Shown here: positions 1-13,059 of the stretch, piece after piece
How the letters are laid out: each line of letters begins with the position of its first letter
Numbering within the stretch: the stretch's first letter is position 1
Assembly: GCA_040954595.2 (NCBI GenBank)
Contig: CM082582.2
Coordinates: forward strand, 11,284,001-11,348,000
Direction: 5' to 3'
Source of the DNA: Balanoglossus misakiensis
Lineage: Eukaryota; Hemichordata
Length of the DNA: 64,000 bases
Notes under the pieces: generated by a model
What the model was told of the DNA's origin: nothing
The model's database searches: none
The model's input: only the letters and a program-made list of their open reading frames with translations
Program-made: the position numbers and the translations under genes

Positions 1-1820
1 GATATTTTGAAACACACTGACAGCAGATACAGAGTTGCAAAGGAGGTCTGCTTGGCAATTTGGAGCTTCTTGCAAGACATGGAAGCAGAATGCAGAAAGA
101 GGTTAGTCACCTTCATATTTTATTTGCGGTAAAATTGACTAGTAGGGGAAGATCTGAGAATTATGCAGGAGAGCATAGTTAATCATCATCATTAATAGTT
201 AATTATTAATAATTATTTATTAATATTTTATTTTTCAGGTTGCTGAGCTTTCTCTGCCACAGTAATTTCACAGCTGTTTTTGAAATTTTACAACCACATT
301 GTCAACATGTTGAAAACCTCTCACACCTAAAACAGTAAGTAAATATTAGCACATACTTGGAAGATCTGGTAAAACCTTCATTTTATTTTTGAGTATGACA
401 TGCGCTGTATTATATATTCACATGTTGACTGTGTTGTATACTGAAAAATTGCAGATTAATATACTATACTTTTCATACGAGTGCTCAAAGATTAAATTTG
501 GGTGCATTTCCATTTTGTAGATCTGAGCTAAGGTTTATTACGTGGACCACATCAGTTTTGGAACCAGACTCCAAGTCTCAACTGTGTGCAATAAATCCCC
601 ATGTGTCGATGCTGGTAAGTCCTTCAGCCAAATTTACTTTCTCTACTGTTTTGGGAGTTTTCTACCCCATTATTAAAAGTTGCTGCTTAGGACAATCTAT
701 GGGTTATCATTGACTTTGGTCTATCATCATATCACACACACTTGCTACAGATTGGCAAAGCCCTGGGATTGCTGACGTTGCAGTGTGATGTGATTCCCAT
801 CATTCACTTGGAGGAGAGGATGAAAGCAGTCCGGCAGGGCTACCAGTACGAGGGAGAAGTCTTCTATTTTCTGGATTCACACAAGGCGGTCATCGGTCTG
901 CTGAAAAAGAAAACTATCTGGTAAGCTCCTTTGCTGTGGTAGGGTCACAGAACAAGTCAGACTTTTTTATATATGTTGCCCCACTTATGAACAAATTTTT
1001 TAATGCTGTTTTTCACAAGGTACATCATCGTGAGAGCAATCCGGGAGAAAGTAAGAGCAGCGTGTAATTCTTACGCCAAAAGCAGCAGTTTCGACGAAGC
1101 GACCTCCAAGAGGAAAATCAACAGGCGAATCAATGAAATACAACAATGGCTGGGACTGGATGACAAGTCCACAAGAGCATGGCAGGTGAAGTGACTTTTT
1201 GTCTTCCCTTAATCCAAATTACGATGCAAAATTTCTTGAGAAAGCAGCTTCTCTAAATCCCCTGTTTCTCTGTCTAGAACTTGGGGTGTGATTTCCTTGT
1301 TTGGACCGTGAAGGAAATGAAGAGAGCCCGAGTGAAGAAACACGAAGTCGCAGACTCCTTCCCAGTTGTGTGGTTAGTACAAGGCTTTTGTTGCTTTCAC
1401 ATCGTAGGGCCTTTGTGAACCATTGTGTTGATATTCAACCATGAAACCTTCACATGCCATCAATATCTTCACCGTTTTGTTGTCCAGACATTTTGAAATT
1501 TCACAAGGGTCATAATGAGGAAAAACAAAAGTGTATCTTAAAGGATGATAGAGGGCGATATATGTGTGTAAATAAAAGTCGTATCTGGGAGAACCACTTG
1601 AAATGAAACCGAGATATTAATTCTAAATGACCCCTGACACCTTCAACACATTGATAAAATTGGCAATAAGAAAAACTTCACATAGATACCTCAAACATGT
1701 TACAGCCGCTGATCTCATTCCATTTCTTGACTTCTTTTCAGGACGAGATTTCTGGAAGAAACTGGAAAAAGTGATTGCATTTCATCTGTGTGGACAGAAC
1801 CACAGGGATCAGACGATTGA
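1..1820 (+). CDS. RNA ligase-like nucleotidyltransferase, C-terminal part (5' end outside window)
   Basis: Seven coding exons are supported: 1-101, 239-334, 521-614, 751-920, 1020-1185, 1278-1372 and 1742-1820, with the stop TGA at 1818-1820. They join in frame to 266 residues, and the gene begins before the window. I do not recognise the family with certainty. Exon 4 encodes an Glu-Gly pair inside YEGEVFYFLD (EG at 850-855), followed about 17 residues later by GLLKKKT (lysines at 904-912). This spacing and chemistry resemble motifs IV and V of ATP-dependent RNA ligases and related covalent nucleotidyltransferases. The segment LRFITWTT in exon 3 could be motif IIIa. The catalytic KxDG lysine motif would lie upstream, so the key residue cannot be checked. 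The last exons encode a basic helical tail. If the assignment is right, the protein would seal or repair RNA in the cytosol or nucleus. The exon chain is well supported; the function is tentative. Confidence 0.6.
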
Positions 1821-1978
1821 AATCACAATAGAATACATGTACATATATTCTTTAATTCTGACAAGTTGTCCTAATGGGTAACAGAGAAAAAGAGGGGGAC
1901 AAGGTGAAAAAGAGTTGGGTTTTTGTAACCATTGGATTAAACTGTGTGTCCAGGAGGAACGCACAGAAAATAGAATGT

Positions 1979-1984
1979 AATAAA
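1979..1984 (+). terminator. Polyadenylation signal of the RNA ligase-like gene
   Basis: A canonical AATAAA lies about 160 bases after the stop codon at 1820 and before the next gene at 2358. Its position is as expected for the 3' end of the upstream transcript. Confidence 0.5.
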
Positions 1985-2357
1985 GTGTATGATATATTGG
2001 AGTAATACATAAACTTGGCGCTTTGTCGTTAGTACATGTAATTAAAAGCAAATTCATTTGATAAAAATGTCGAAAACCTGCGCGTGAACTGACTGAGCTT
2101 ATGGGAGGCGCGCACTGCATTGTGGACCTGGTAAAAGGGACTATGGAACTCCTCTTGTTGCTATGTTCTACATGTTCTACGCGCCATCTCTTCTGCTCTT
2201 GTTCTCTCAGCATCCAGAAATCAGAGGAAAAAAGATCGTGCGTGGAGCTTCATCCGCGCCAAGCGCATATTCAAGATGATGACAGTGTTCGGGTTTGTAG
2301 ACAGAAGATGATAACAAACTTAGAAGCGTTTTATGGCTTATAGCCTGACTTTTCGAA

Positions 2358-5300
2358 ATGAGGGGTGTGTGCTTGCTCGTCGTCTTGTGCGTGCACTATG
2401 TTTGCGTCCTATCAACCGAGTTGCGTCACACACGTCGAGTTTCACGGGCAGTCAGCGGGCCGGAATCATCGCCACATCACCGAGCGAAGAGATTCACAGA
2501 CTACACCGAGACTGACATTGAGTACTGGATCAACAGACATAGGCAGCTGCGTAGCGAAGTCGATCCGCCAGCCTCTGATATGAAATTCATGGTAAGACGG
2601 CTTCCTCATAACTTTACCAAAGCCACTCATTTGTTGAAAGTCAACCTTATTGTACACTAGAATTATATATATGGGTATCAAAAATGCGTATGGGCGATAT
2701 TCCAGACAAGGGGTTAACTCTGGGTGAACGCATTGGCACGACACTGTATTACTGTAAAAGTTGTGTAGCATCCGACCGTGTGGAAGTAAACACAAACGCC
2801 TATTGGTCGTTCTCTACCCACACATGCGCAGTACTGGGATGACGACCTGGCCACGATGGCCCAGACCTGGGTGGACTTTTGCTACTGGGAGCACGGCGAC
2901 CCCGACATCCCACACTCTTACGATCACACGGGTCAGAACATGTGGATGAGGGGTTGGTCGTCACTCGAAATGCGGCCGAACGTGTCCGTCGCCGTTGATG
3001 CCTGGTACGATGAGCGGCCGGACTACGACTACGAGACGAACAGCTGTGCTCCGGGTACTGTTTGCGGACATTACACTCAGGTACGCGGTATGAATCTTTG
3101 ATGCTCTCCCGGCTTGGATGCATTATCCTTCTACACAAATCTCTTTCGACTTTTAATATTGTATTTTTAAGTCACCACATGGATATATGTGTTCTATTCC
3201 TTAGAAGATTCCGTAGAAGATGCTGCGTTATTGTCCGTAGTAGTATAAGCGTAGAATACACTAATAGCGACATCAAATTGTAACTTCTGAAATAAGCCTT
3301 GCAGGTACAGGATATTGCTCCTTGATTGAGTAGACTTGCCGTTCACCGATTTCTGTTGTAGGTAGTTTGGGCGGAATCGTACAGTCTGGGGTGTGGCATT
3401 AATTTCTGTCCCGTAGTTAACAACTCCGACTACACAGACACGTGGCTTATTGTCTGCAACTACGGACCATCGTAAGTCGACTTAATTTACGATCACAAAT
3501 ACACAAACAAACTAGTGAGGCGATGGTTCGTCGATGTTCATTTAAGAAATAATATAAACCTGTCTAATGAATTCATTGTGTGTCAACTTTCAGCGGTAAT
3601 TTCATAGGGCAACTTCCATATCAGACGGGCGATCCGTGCACAAAATGTTCGTCTGGACTCGGACAGTGTTATCAGAACATGTGCAGTGAGTATAATCTCT
3701 TTGTAGTTTCGAGTCAAACCCTGATGCGAATCCGTAGCTTCTTTCGACGCAAAGAGGTTCAAAGATAAACATAGAGGTCGGATATGGAGATTAATGCGTC
3801 AATATAGAAACATATCCAAATAGTTTCTCTCAGTTGTTGATGTCCAAACACTACAATTCGAAACCAAATCAAACGATGATAACTATATGTTACATTTACA
3901 CGACTCTTCTACTTATTTTTATTCCCATCACAGGACCATGCTCAGAACACAGTGAACCCTGCGGTGAGTAACATAGAAACTGTCCACATTGTCTTCTAAA
4001 ATTCTTCGACACAAACTTCACACATCATACGTACATTTTCGACCGAACTGAAGCAGAATTATTCTCGTTGACTTTCCCTCCTTTATGTAATTTTTTCAGT
4101 GTGTAATACCAGGTGCTTAAACTGTGGAACTGTTCAAAATGACTGCACGTGCAAATGCGAAGATGGGTGGTACGGCCCGGATTGTAGCAGTAAGTATTTT
4201 CACCCTGAATTCGGTTTCTTCAGCAGAATTGACCAACATACTTCCAGAATGACGAATGCACCATCCAAGAAACGTGTCGACCTTCTTGTTCTATAAAATC
4301 AAACGACAAAAAAGTTTATTGGCTTTTATATTTTATCCAACAGCGCCTTGTGTGAACACACATGTGTATTGCGGTGCCAATCCCGGCTGGTACGACGCTT
4401 CTGTCTGTCACGTGGCGGACTATATACCAGAGTTGTGTCCTCTAATGTGTGGAGTTTGCAGTAAGTAACGCATAATATCGCTTGACCCTACAATGTCAAG
4501 TAAAATCTCGCCATTTTACTCTCATCTTACTGGTTTCTGTACAGGGGGGGGGGGGGGGTTAATGTTGCAGGTGTTGTATACGTGTCAGTGTTTTCAATCC
4601 TGTCCTCATTGACATTGTATTTTTACTCTGTTCTATATAGATGGAACATCAGAAAACACAACTTGTGGTAAGAGCAAAGATGTTACTTTTTAACTCTTGT
4701 AAAATATATCTGGATATTCATGTCGAACAACAGTTCACATGGTATGGATGCAAGTCAGTTTTCGTGGTGAATGGTCTTTGCAAATGCCATGACTATCAAA
4801 CGCCATGTCACAATTACATTCTTCGTTCAATCCAACGACAGGGATACCGACTACGAACATTGTTACAACCGACGTCACTTCCGCCGCATCGACCACACAG
4901 TCGCCTGCTTCTGGTGACGTCACTCCTTCCATTCTCGCGACTGATGTTGGAGTCACGGGGGTTTGGGCTCCCGTCACAGAAGTCACTACTGATATCACCA
5001 CAGCGCGATCAACTCCTGGAAGAACCACCTCGTCGACACCAACTGTCCACGGGGGTACCGTGTCTTCAACCAATAACACCGAACCGAACTCGACAGAAAC
5101 CATTCCTTTGGAAGAAATCACTAACACAGTCGACAACTACGTCACTACTTCTGATGACGTCAGGACGACAATATGGACATACACAGGTAACTTCGCTAAG
5201 AAATTGGCAGTAATCTGTTCACTGAAACTGTCTAAGAAGTAAGAATTTCGGCTGATGAATTTAGCGGAATTTTGCTGTCCACCACCCCTTTAATGTCTAC

Positions 5301-6995
5301 AAAAAATCTGGCATATATATCACACACAAAAATCAGCGAAAAGACATGGATTTCAGCTATTGTCAAGTCACTCTACGAGCAGCAAACACGGAGCAATGAC
5401 ACAGTGGACTTTCGTCTATCTCGTTGTTATTCTGATTTGCAGGTAGCACAGAATGTGAAATTATTCTCCACTGTTTAAACGGCGGAACCTTCGACCCAGT
5501 CTCCTGTGACTGCGCATGCTTGGATGCGTACCAAGGCGACGAGTGCCAACGTGAGTAACATGCCACCTTTAAGATCTCTTAATTTTAATGTTCATTTATC
5601 CGATCAGTACGCTTGTCTTCTCTTAAAACTGGTTGTTATTGTTTACACCTAGATGAGAAAGAGCAGGCAGAATTTGGAGTTTTGTTGATGATATACGGAA
5701 ACATTCAGGAGGTAGGTTATGGCGCTCTCTGTTGGGTGGTTGTTGGCCAATAGGGGGCACCGAACATGAATGATCTTCTATTGATACGGCTCAGAGTGGC
5801 CAAATGAAGCAAAGATGTACATCACCACCATTATTCTCTGTCTCTCTCTCTTTCCCTCTAGTGGCCAACTTTTGTGGATCTCTTGGTCAATGCGATATCT
5901 CAAGTTCTGAACCAATTTTGCAACGTCAACTTCGAACTCTGCTGTCCCGACAAAGGGTCGAAAATGAGGCAAGTGGGAATTATATACATATTTACCACAC
6001 AATCACGTGAAGTGGAAGTATCAAGGGGCGATTTTGATGCCCAGGTTTTATTGGGACACTTTTGAAGTCATGTTGAATATATGCAATCTTTTTCTGTTTC
6101 ATGTTTTAGCGTTGAGGTTTATGCATTTGTAAATGAGACACACATCGTGATCGCTACGGGCTATCCAGAAATTGATGCTGAAGATGACGGCGTCTATTGG
6201 GCTATGTTGGTGGTGCGCCCTCCCATCGACAACGATTTGTGCGAGAGTGGCAGCAGTGAAGACGCAATTCCACAAAGACGTTGGCGACATCCTGCTCTTC
6301 TCCTGAGCAGTAGAGTCGCGCGAAGCATCGGTTCAGGTTTGTGAGGAGAACTTTATCCAGTCTCATATTATGGAAAGATGAGTATCCATTAAAGGTCATC
6401 GTCAAAGGAGTTATCAGACATACATGTACTGATAAATGTTTAATGATGGGAGAGGGTCTATGAAAATTCGAAGCAAACTTTATCGCCATTTTTGGATTTT
6501 TATTTGAAGGGTTTTACATGGATCAGGAAGTTCTGTATGAGGCTATCGAAGAAGGGCTAGAAGTGATTCAGAACGTGACAGGCATCACCATCCGGGAACT
6601 TCAGAGGGGGAGAGTCATCGAACGTGAGCCCCAAGAAGTCGACGTGGAAGCAGTGGTGAAAAACGTCATCGGAATAGAGCTCATCGTGCTGTTCGCCATC
6701 TTGGGATTGGCCAGTCTCGTAATCATGATCACGGCAACGGTTGTTGCCGTCAAACGGTGAGTTTTGTACCATAAAGTTGTGTGAATGAAATGCGATTTAA
6801 ATATTTGGTGGACTTATAGTTCATTCGTGATTTTGGAAACAGGCATGTACCTTTGGAAATATCAGTCAGTTTCAGCGTAATATTAATAAACTCTCGTCAT
6901 TTTGCATTTTTTTCGGTTGCAGCTGTAAAGAGAAGTCACGAGCTTCGGTAAAGGTCCACGTCATTCATGTCGAAGAGCGATCAAGCGGTACCTAG
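2358..6995 (+). CDS. Single-pass membrane CAP-domain protein with EGF, ShKT and Thr-rich regions
   Basis: Fifteen exons: 2358-2591, 2832-3080, 3362-3471, 3594-3685, 3934-3963, 4100-4189, 4344-4460, 4641-4667, 4842-5186, 5443-5550, 5653-5711, 5862-5968, 6110-6336, 6510-6756, 6923-6995. They give 704 residues. A signal peptide (about 1-20) is followed by a CAP/SCP domain (about 50-230) with SYDHTGQN, AWYDE, GHYTQVVW (157-164) and VCNYGP, the usual CAP signatures. Then come an EGF-like module (about 239-268), a ShKT-like six-Cys module (about 269-307), a Thr/Ser-rich mucin-like stretch (317-431), a second EGF (432-467), an acidic SEA-like region (about 468-640), a transmembrane helix (652-677) and a short basic tail. 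CAP proteins bind lipids or act as secreted defence or adhesion factors; this one is probably displayed on the cell surface. The intron after exon 12 uses a GC donor at 5969. The end of exon 13 is Arg/Leu-rich and its frame is the least certain part. Confidence 0.85.
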
Positions 6996-7061
6996 TCTAG
7001 AGCTTGGGTGACGCTTTTCAGTCACACACATAAGTCAAAATATTGTAGAAGAAATTATTTT

Positions 7062-7067
7062 AATAAA
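7062..7067 (+). terminator. Polyadenylation signal of the CAP-domain gene
   Basis: AATAAA lies 67 bases after the TAG at 6993-6995, a typical spacing for a short 3' untranslated region. Confidence 0.6.
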
Positions 7068-7164
7068 AGTTCGAGCACACTGAATCAAGGAAAAGATCCT
7101 TGACGTTAACTTAAACTTCAACAAAGCAGTATAATTTACAAGTGGAATGCTATCGTTCAGATAT

Positions 7165-7580
7165 TGAACGACACGAGTACATTATCCGGCTTACAACAAC
7201 ACGTAGCATTTAAGACAACTCCTGTATTCTTTGTATGCTAAAAAACTTCTCAATCGCATCAACCAATCACAAGCTCCGCAAAATACACCTGATGAATGAC
7301 ACGTTTTGATTGGATAGTTGTCAACCAGCGCATTTGCCAGATGGTCAGTGAGGTACCACGTTAATCGCCATTCGTAACTTAGTCTTTGACGTACAAACGC
7401 CATGGGTGAAATTAGTGACGAAAACTACCTATATTCATTAACCCAGTGCGATTTCCGACAACCAAGTAAACGTATAGGGCATTACTGTGATGATATGGAC
7501 TGGATTTTCCAAGATTTTGGCAACCTCATACAAGATAATGTGCCTAAACCAGCGGTCATGGAAAGTGAATTGACGAAGGG
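7165..7580 (+). repeat. Copy 1 of a duplicated promoter-plus-first-exon-like unit
   Basis: This segment is clearly similar, in the same orientation, to 55125-55520. Shared stretches include ACATTATCCG near 7180, ACTTCTCAATC near 7245, a CCAAT box (7263-7267), an inverted CCAAT (7309-7313), and the sequence around an ATG in excellent context (CGCCATGG at 7402). From 7402 an open frame runs through acidic text (SDENYLYSL, then DDMDWIFQDFGNLIQD) to a good donor after 7626 (ACT/GTAAGT). I do not recognise the protein. An open stretch at about 7696-7819 without its own start looks protein-like (EITEKDGRTKYVYLEE) but does not join in phase through any acceptor I can see. It may therefore be the broken 5' end of a gene, or a first exon whose partners lie elsewhere. 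Confidence 0.6.
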
Positions 7581-7639
7581 TGCCTTTCCTCCTGGCTTGC
7601 AGCTCTCATTGCGTACATCCTCTACTGTAAGTAACAGCT

Positions 7640-10600
7640 CTCTGTCATTTTTTATCGAAACATATACATTTATTATATCGACTAGCAAGTTCAGGTGAAG
7701 CCGTGTGTGGGGTGGAAATGAAACCCCAACCAAAGGTTGAGCCCAGCGTAGAGATTACCGAGAAAGATGGCCGAACCAAGTATGTGTACCTGGAAGAACG
7801 AGTTTGGCCACGTGTATAGTGTAGTGGCACTCGCACACACACACACGACGGCGAATTAGCGCTAACACTGCTCTGTGTCATTAAATGACGCGGGGAATTC
7901 AGGGCATTGTGACACCAATAATGCGTTTTGAAGAGGCGCAATTATGGAAGTTAATTCCCTCCGTGGCAAGACATGGAAATTATAACAAAGAAGCTGTCAC
8001 GGTTTCGCTAGATTGACCCCGGGGTCAGACAGTGTCAGGAATGATTGCAGATCAATTCCAGTTCAGACAAAAGTTGACGAATGAGTCAGGGACTGCGCAA
8101 CCTCCCACTCGCGCAGTGTTGTTGATAATAGGTTGGTTTAATAGTAAGGCGACTCCTCTAGCATTTGATGCATCAATATATACTTCGTGACGGTTGTATA
8201 AAATCACTTGTTCTAGTTATCTGCTGCGGGTTAGTGCAATCTACACACGATCAAATACTGCGTGGCCGAATTATTGTTCAAGCATGTCACACGTAATAAT
8301 TATTCCAGACAAGTTTTCATATCCATTTGAACAAGTAGCACGGACGAGGGACTGTGACTGAACGAGACCACTCCCCCAGGCGCCGTAAAAACGATTACCA
8401 TCTACGGTATCAAAAACAAGGACAGCTGACAACACGCACCATGACGATCGGCCACCGACGAAAGTTCGTGCTCGTAAAGACTCCATTCCGGGGAGAATCG
8501 GGCCTGTCCCACATAAACAAACATTTTGATCTAATTGTGGATGCAATTAAAATGGCTTTCTTCTGAAATAGAGTGAAAAACAACCACAAAGGTTTAGTTG
8601 TTCAGGAAATTGCTTCAATCTACACATACGTAGGTATAAACTCATTCATGACAAGTTCACGGACACTTCTGATGAAGTCATTTCCTTTTGGTATAACCTA
8701 ATCTTCGGCATCGATATATGATTGATGGTATACCTTTCGAAAATTCATGTTGTCACAGAATTCTGAGCAAGAAAATTACACGTCGATCGACCGTAGATAG
8801 ATGTGCATATTCACAAGTCTGATTCAATAATTCAATCAGGAATGATATAGGTGGTGATTGAATTTAAATATATGCGTCAGTGATAATCTCCCGAGGATTT
8901 CAACCTCTGGAAAGGCCACGTACCGTATCATGGTATCAAATTATCTGGCCATAATTTGACATACCTTTAGACGGGTGCCTTATAAAGAACTTCAGGAAAT
9001 CAATAAGAGCCACCTTTCAATTTCCATCACTCCGTTGACTCCCTAATTGGTCTGTGTTGAACGTCATAGGGTTGAGGAGAATGGGACCTAATTCATCCTT
9101 TGGAAGATGACAGGTTTAATATCACTGAGGGCGCACCTGTTTTGTCATTATGTCGTAAATATGTAAATGGTTGTGATGAAAATTATCACGACGTTATTGA
9201 CCGTGGCATGTCCGAATATTTAATCTAGGATTTCTTGGAGTAGCCTAACCCCACCACTTTTGGTTTCAAAATGACCCCTCTCCTTTAACCGTTGCACTTG
9301 GCTCTATTTGTGTCCCTTTAAATTTATTTAATCATTAACGCGTAACTTATTTCCCCGATTTATGCAAAATAAAACCAATGTCCTAACTCAACCATGACCA
9401 GTAGATCACGTCATGTCGGCTAAGATCATCGGCAGTCGCGTCACGTCTCCACTCCCGGTTCGACGAACGGTCGATTCAGTACGCGCTCCCCGGGACACTG
9501 AAACGTCAACTGAGATGGCCCCTGCGTAGAATCAGCCTCAAGCTTCTCTCGACGACACTGTGATCAAAACAGCATCCTGTCGCTGAGTCGCAAAGTGCTG
9601 GTCATCGTTGTTTATTGGCCATCTTCGATATTGACGTTCGATCACCTCGTGAATCCCTGACCGCTCGGATGAAACAGTGTCATCTACCGCCTGGCGAGCG
9701 TCACGCCCGCAGACCGTAACCATTGGCATACTTTGTCAACATAAACGTAGTGCGTCAGAACTTTTGTGATCATTTTTACAGATGAAAGGATAGAGGGAAC
9801 ATTAACCTGCCTTCGGAAGTCAAGAAACAACGGAGTTCTCGGTAGGTTGTGACCGTGTGAGTGTGCACCACGAATAGACTCGTAGGTTGAGAGTAATTTA
9901 AAGTGGCCAATGCCATTTAACTAAGTCTGCTGCAGAGTGATACCATAATATGAACGTATCTATGAGAATGGAAACAACCACGACCCTAACGCGCCTTATA
10001 TTTTGATATTATATATGGACGAGAATTTAAATTTATATATATTGACGTGACATTTTACACCAATATACTTAACTTTGCCCTTGAATTCTTAGACAGAGAG
10101 CAACGGCAGTCATAAATCAAACATATTGGTGCATAATTTTACGATATCGGACTAATAAAATAGAGTAACGAAATTGGCCCAGAGTGATATTTTTAATAAC
10201 GAAGGCCAGTTTTATGCGTAACAATTCTCGTTTCGGAAAGGTGAGCTGTATTCCCACATGGTCATAGCCATGTACAAGTCGGGGAATGATATATGAGATC
10301 TCCGTCAAAGCCATTAATCTTTTCTTCGTTTTGTAAGGTAAATATGCGCATGCAGATTGCCACGGTAACCTGTTTGCTTATTTTATGGCAATCGAGTGCC
10401 AAGAACCGCGGTTTTATGGACTCAAACATTGATGTTCGTTCAAGCGTTACGATTTTTTCTCACCAGTTTACAATGAAGGTTGTTGTCGCCCATTTTCGTA
10501 TTGGCCAATTTCTGGCGAATTGATCTGTAAATCTCTCGATCGCATCGCCTATTAAACAGTTTAATCTCTGTATAAACGACGATACACGTTCTTGCGGAAG

Positions 10601-13050
10601 ACCGATTTTAACCATTCAAGAAACATGATTGTGGTGTGTAAAGACCACATATAGAAACATAGGTGATAGATAAGACGCATCTCTACATAACTCTGATTTT
10701 TAATCAGATTGTGGACACCTAAAAATACAGCACAAGCTTCACTAACACGGCAATCATCATTCGATATCCCTCCTTAATCATAAATGGGTTTAAAATCTCC
10801 CGGGATGGTCTGTCAGCACACGGAGTTAATTTCCTGGTGATATTGTCTAGCTCTCGCCTGTCAAAATATTTTCGCGATTCGATGAACCTGAATGTGACGG
10901 AGGATATACTCAGGATTGGTGATTTCGCGTATCGGCTCATGGCCCGTGGATTTACAGGTCTTATTACCCGCCTTTACTGTTTTCAGTGACGTTCAGATGG
11001 AAATCAGCTGACTGACAACACCTGACATTTCAAATATGACTTCAAAAATTGGGCGACGCGTCGATTTACGAATTCAAAGGATAGAATTTCCACTCGGAGC
11101 CAGAAAGTCAGAGGAAGGATTACTGAAAATTTCTGCCCATTTCCGGTTTCACCTCTTTGATATCTGATGTTTTTTATCAGGATTAAACGTGAGTGGGGTG
11201 TGTGTTAAGTTTGATAATATCGCGACGAAAAACACTGCTGTTATCTGAAAACACGTGTTCGTTGCAGCGTCGGTTACGCGTGACGAGAATTAAAATTCAC
11301 TGACTGCCACAAAAATGTCAAATTCATCTACTAGGCCTACATACAGGATGCACGACATGGAATCTATAATTGTTTCCATATCATTCCAGCTGGTAAAGTT
11401 CAGTCTAGACCGACTCTTGAGCAGCAAAAGATTTCTAGTTAAACTACAAGATGGCAGTTTGATATTTTAGAAAAACGAGACGATGTACATTCGCGACTCT
11501 CCCAAAAAGCAATGAAATGCGGTTGAGTGGTTTCTAATGACACTGACAGAGAAAATGAAACGCCGTTAATAGCTTTAGGGTTCAAATATTGGCTCGTCTG
11601 CCCGTGCGCGGAAAGCTTTGATCGGCCGTGTTTGCAGACGAAGAATTGTTTTAAAAGCACACGAAGATGAGACACCAGCTGGGACTTTGTGTAATGAATG
11701 CCATCGCTCCGTGCATATCAATTATCATGGCCGTGGCAACATTATTTAAAGGCCCACAAGCTGCAACCAATGTATGATCATGCATTCGTTTACATCAGTG
11801 TATTCATGTAAGATCAGAGCAAATCAGAAATAGCTTTAATACAGTCAATACATTTTTTGATTACTTTTAGATTTTGTTGTGATGTCCTATTAGGAATTCT
11901 GGGTCACGGACCCCGTACGATAGTATCTCACGCGCATCACTTTTACTCGCTAGCTGTGTCCAAGTTCCACGAGTTTTGAACATACACCAATTAAATCCCC
12001 ATTTTGATGAAAGAAGCTATCATTTCCACGAGGATGTGAAGTTTGGAACAATGTTCGGTTAAATTGGAAGTGTAAATTTAGGGGAAATCGAAAAATGAAA
12101 TTATGGACCTGGTCACTGTATTACTGTAGTATATTATTGGATACGCACACATCTGTAGATGGAAGCCCAGAATCAAAAGTAAACACAGAAGTCGTTTTTC
12201 ATTGACTTTTTTAAATTGTTGCAATGTGTCAGAATATTTGAGGGCATGTTTTCACGAACATTACGCAAAAGCTGTTTAAATATCCGAAGGGCATGTACGC
12301 GCTGGCGAGTTATAATTAATATCTGAGGGAAGCATCAATGTTTGAATCCAATATTTGATGTGAAATACTTTTATCATGGGGCTATCTGGTCCGTATTTAG
12401 TTGAAAGAGTTGCTGGTTGGTGACCAAACGATGACGTCAGATCCGTTCAATTCTGCTCCCAGTTATGATGACACTGTTGGCTTGTTGTTTACGCAGACAG
12501 ATGCCGCAGCAACGTCCCTCCCCGATAACTCTCTATTGGACAGATAAAATATATTATCATCTCTAACCGGCCATAAAGTTGTTTTTAGTGAACAACAAGC
12601 GTTGTGCCTTCATTATACATCATCAGTCGAGATAATGGAAAATAATTAGCATTTTCCATTGGTCAAGGTGACTGGTAACCAAGTCACATGGCCTCAGGAA
12701 ATGTGTAAGTTTGAAAGTGCATATGTACTTTTGATGTCAGCAAGGTTGAAAGAAATATTTTCAAAATGAAATATGACCCGATCGGTTGTTTGACAGACAA
12801 ATGAGTGATGATCAATTGATCAGCATCGCATCACATCATGTAAACAAGCGGAAGAGGTGAGCACATTTGATTGGTTCCGGGTATTGATCACGTGATCCAC
12901 AGTTGCTCGGCTGTCCACCAATGACGGCGTCGCGATCAAATCTGTCGCACGTCAGGCAATCGGCGGCTAGCATGATTGACGTGCATTGATTATAGAGCTA
13001 TACTCTTGGGTTTATTAAGAGCTGGACTGTTTTTGTAACACCCGTGGAAC
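7640..13050. other. Long intergenic region, no gene recognised
   Basis: Apart from the possible exon fragment near 7696-7819, I see no coding exon chain, RNA gene or transposon gene here. Open frames are short and without recognisable domains. The region is AT-rich with scattered CpG-containing islands (for example about 9410-9500). A 14-base perfect palindrome centred on CAATTG lies at 12809-12822. Confidence 0.6.
12886..12897. promoter_or_regulatory. Palindromic E-box GATCACGTGATC upstream of channel gene A
   Basis: A perfect 12-base palindrome with a CACGTG core lies about 470 bases upstream of the gene A start codon. This is the binding-site type used by bHLH-zip factors of the USF/MiT class. 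A near-identical site lies upstream of gene C (36331-36342). Regulatory use is inference. Confidence 0.35.
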
Positions 13051-13053
13051 GTT

Positions 13054-13059
13054 TATAAA
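13054..13059 (+). promoter_or_regulatory. Possible TATA box of channel gene A
   Basis: TATAAA lies about 310 bases upstream of the ATG at 13368. It is followed by a 15-base run of G at 13111-13125, which would fall in the 5' untranslated region. No other core promoter element is obvious, so this is a weak call. Confidence 0.3.

Noticed and set aside
4344-4460. Reading the ShKT-like module of the CAP protein as a venom toxin
   Set aside because: ShKT modules are common in non-toxic extracellular proteins. Here it sits inside a membrane-anchored multidomain protein, so a toxin role is not supported.
4641-5213. 190-codon open frame and its antisense partner in the CAP gene
   Set aside because: Out-of-frame reading of the Thr/Ser-rich exon 4842-5186. 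The frame that joins both neighbours in phase is the Thr-rich one.
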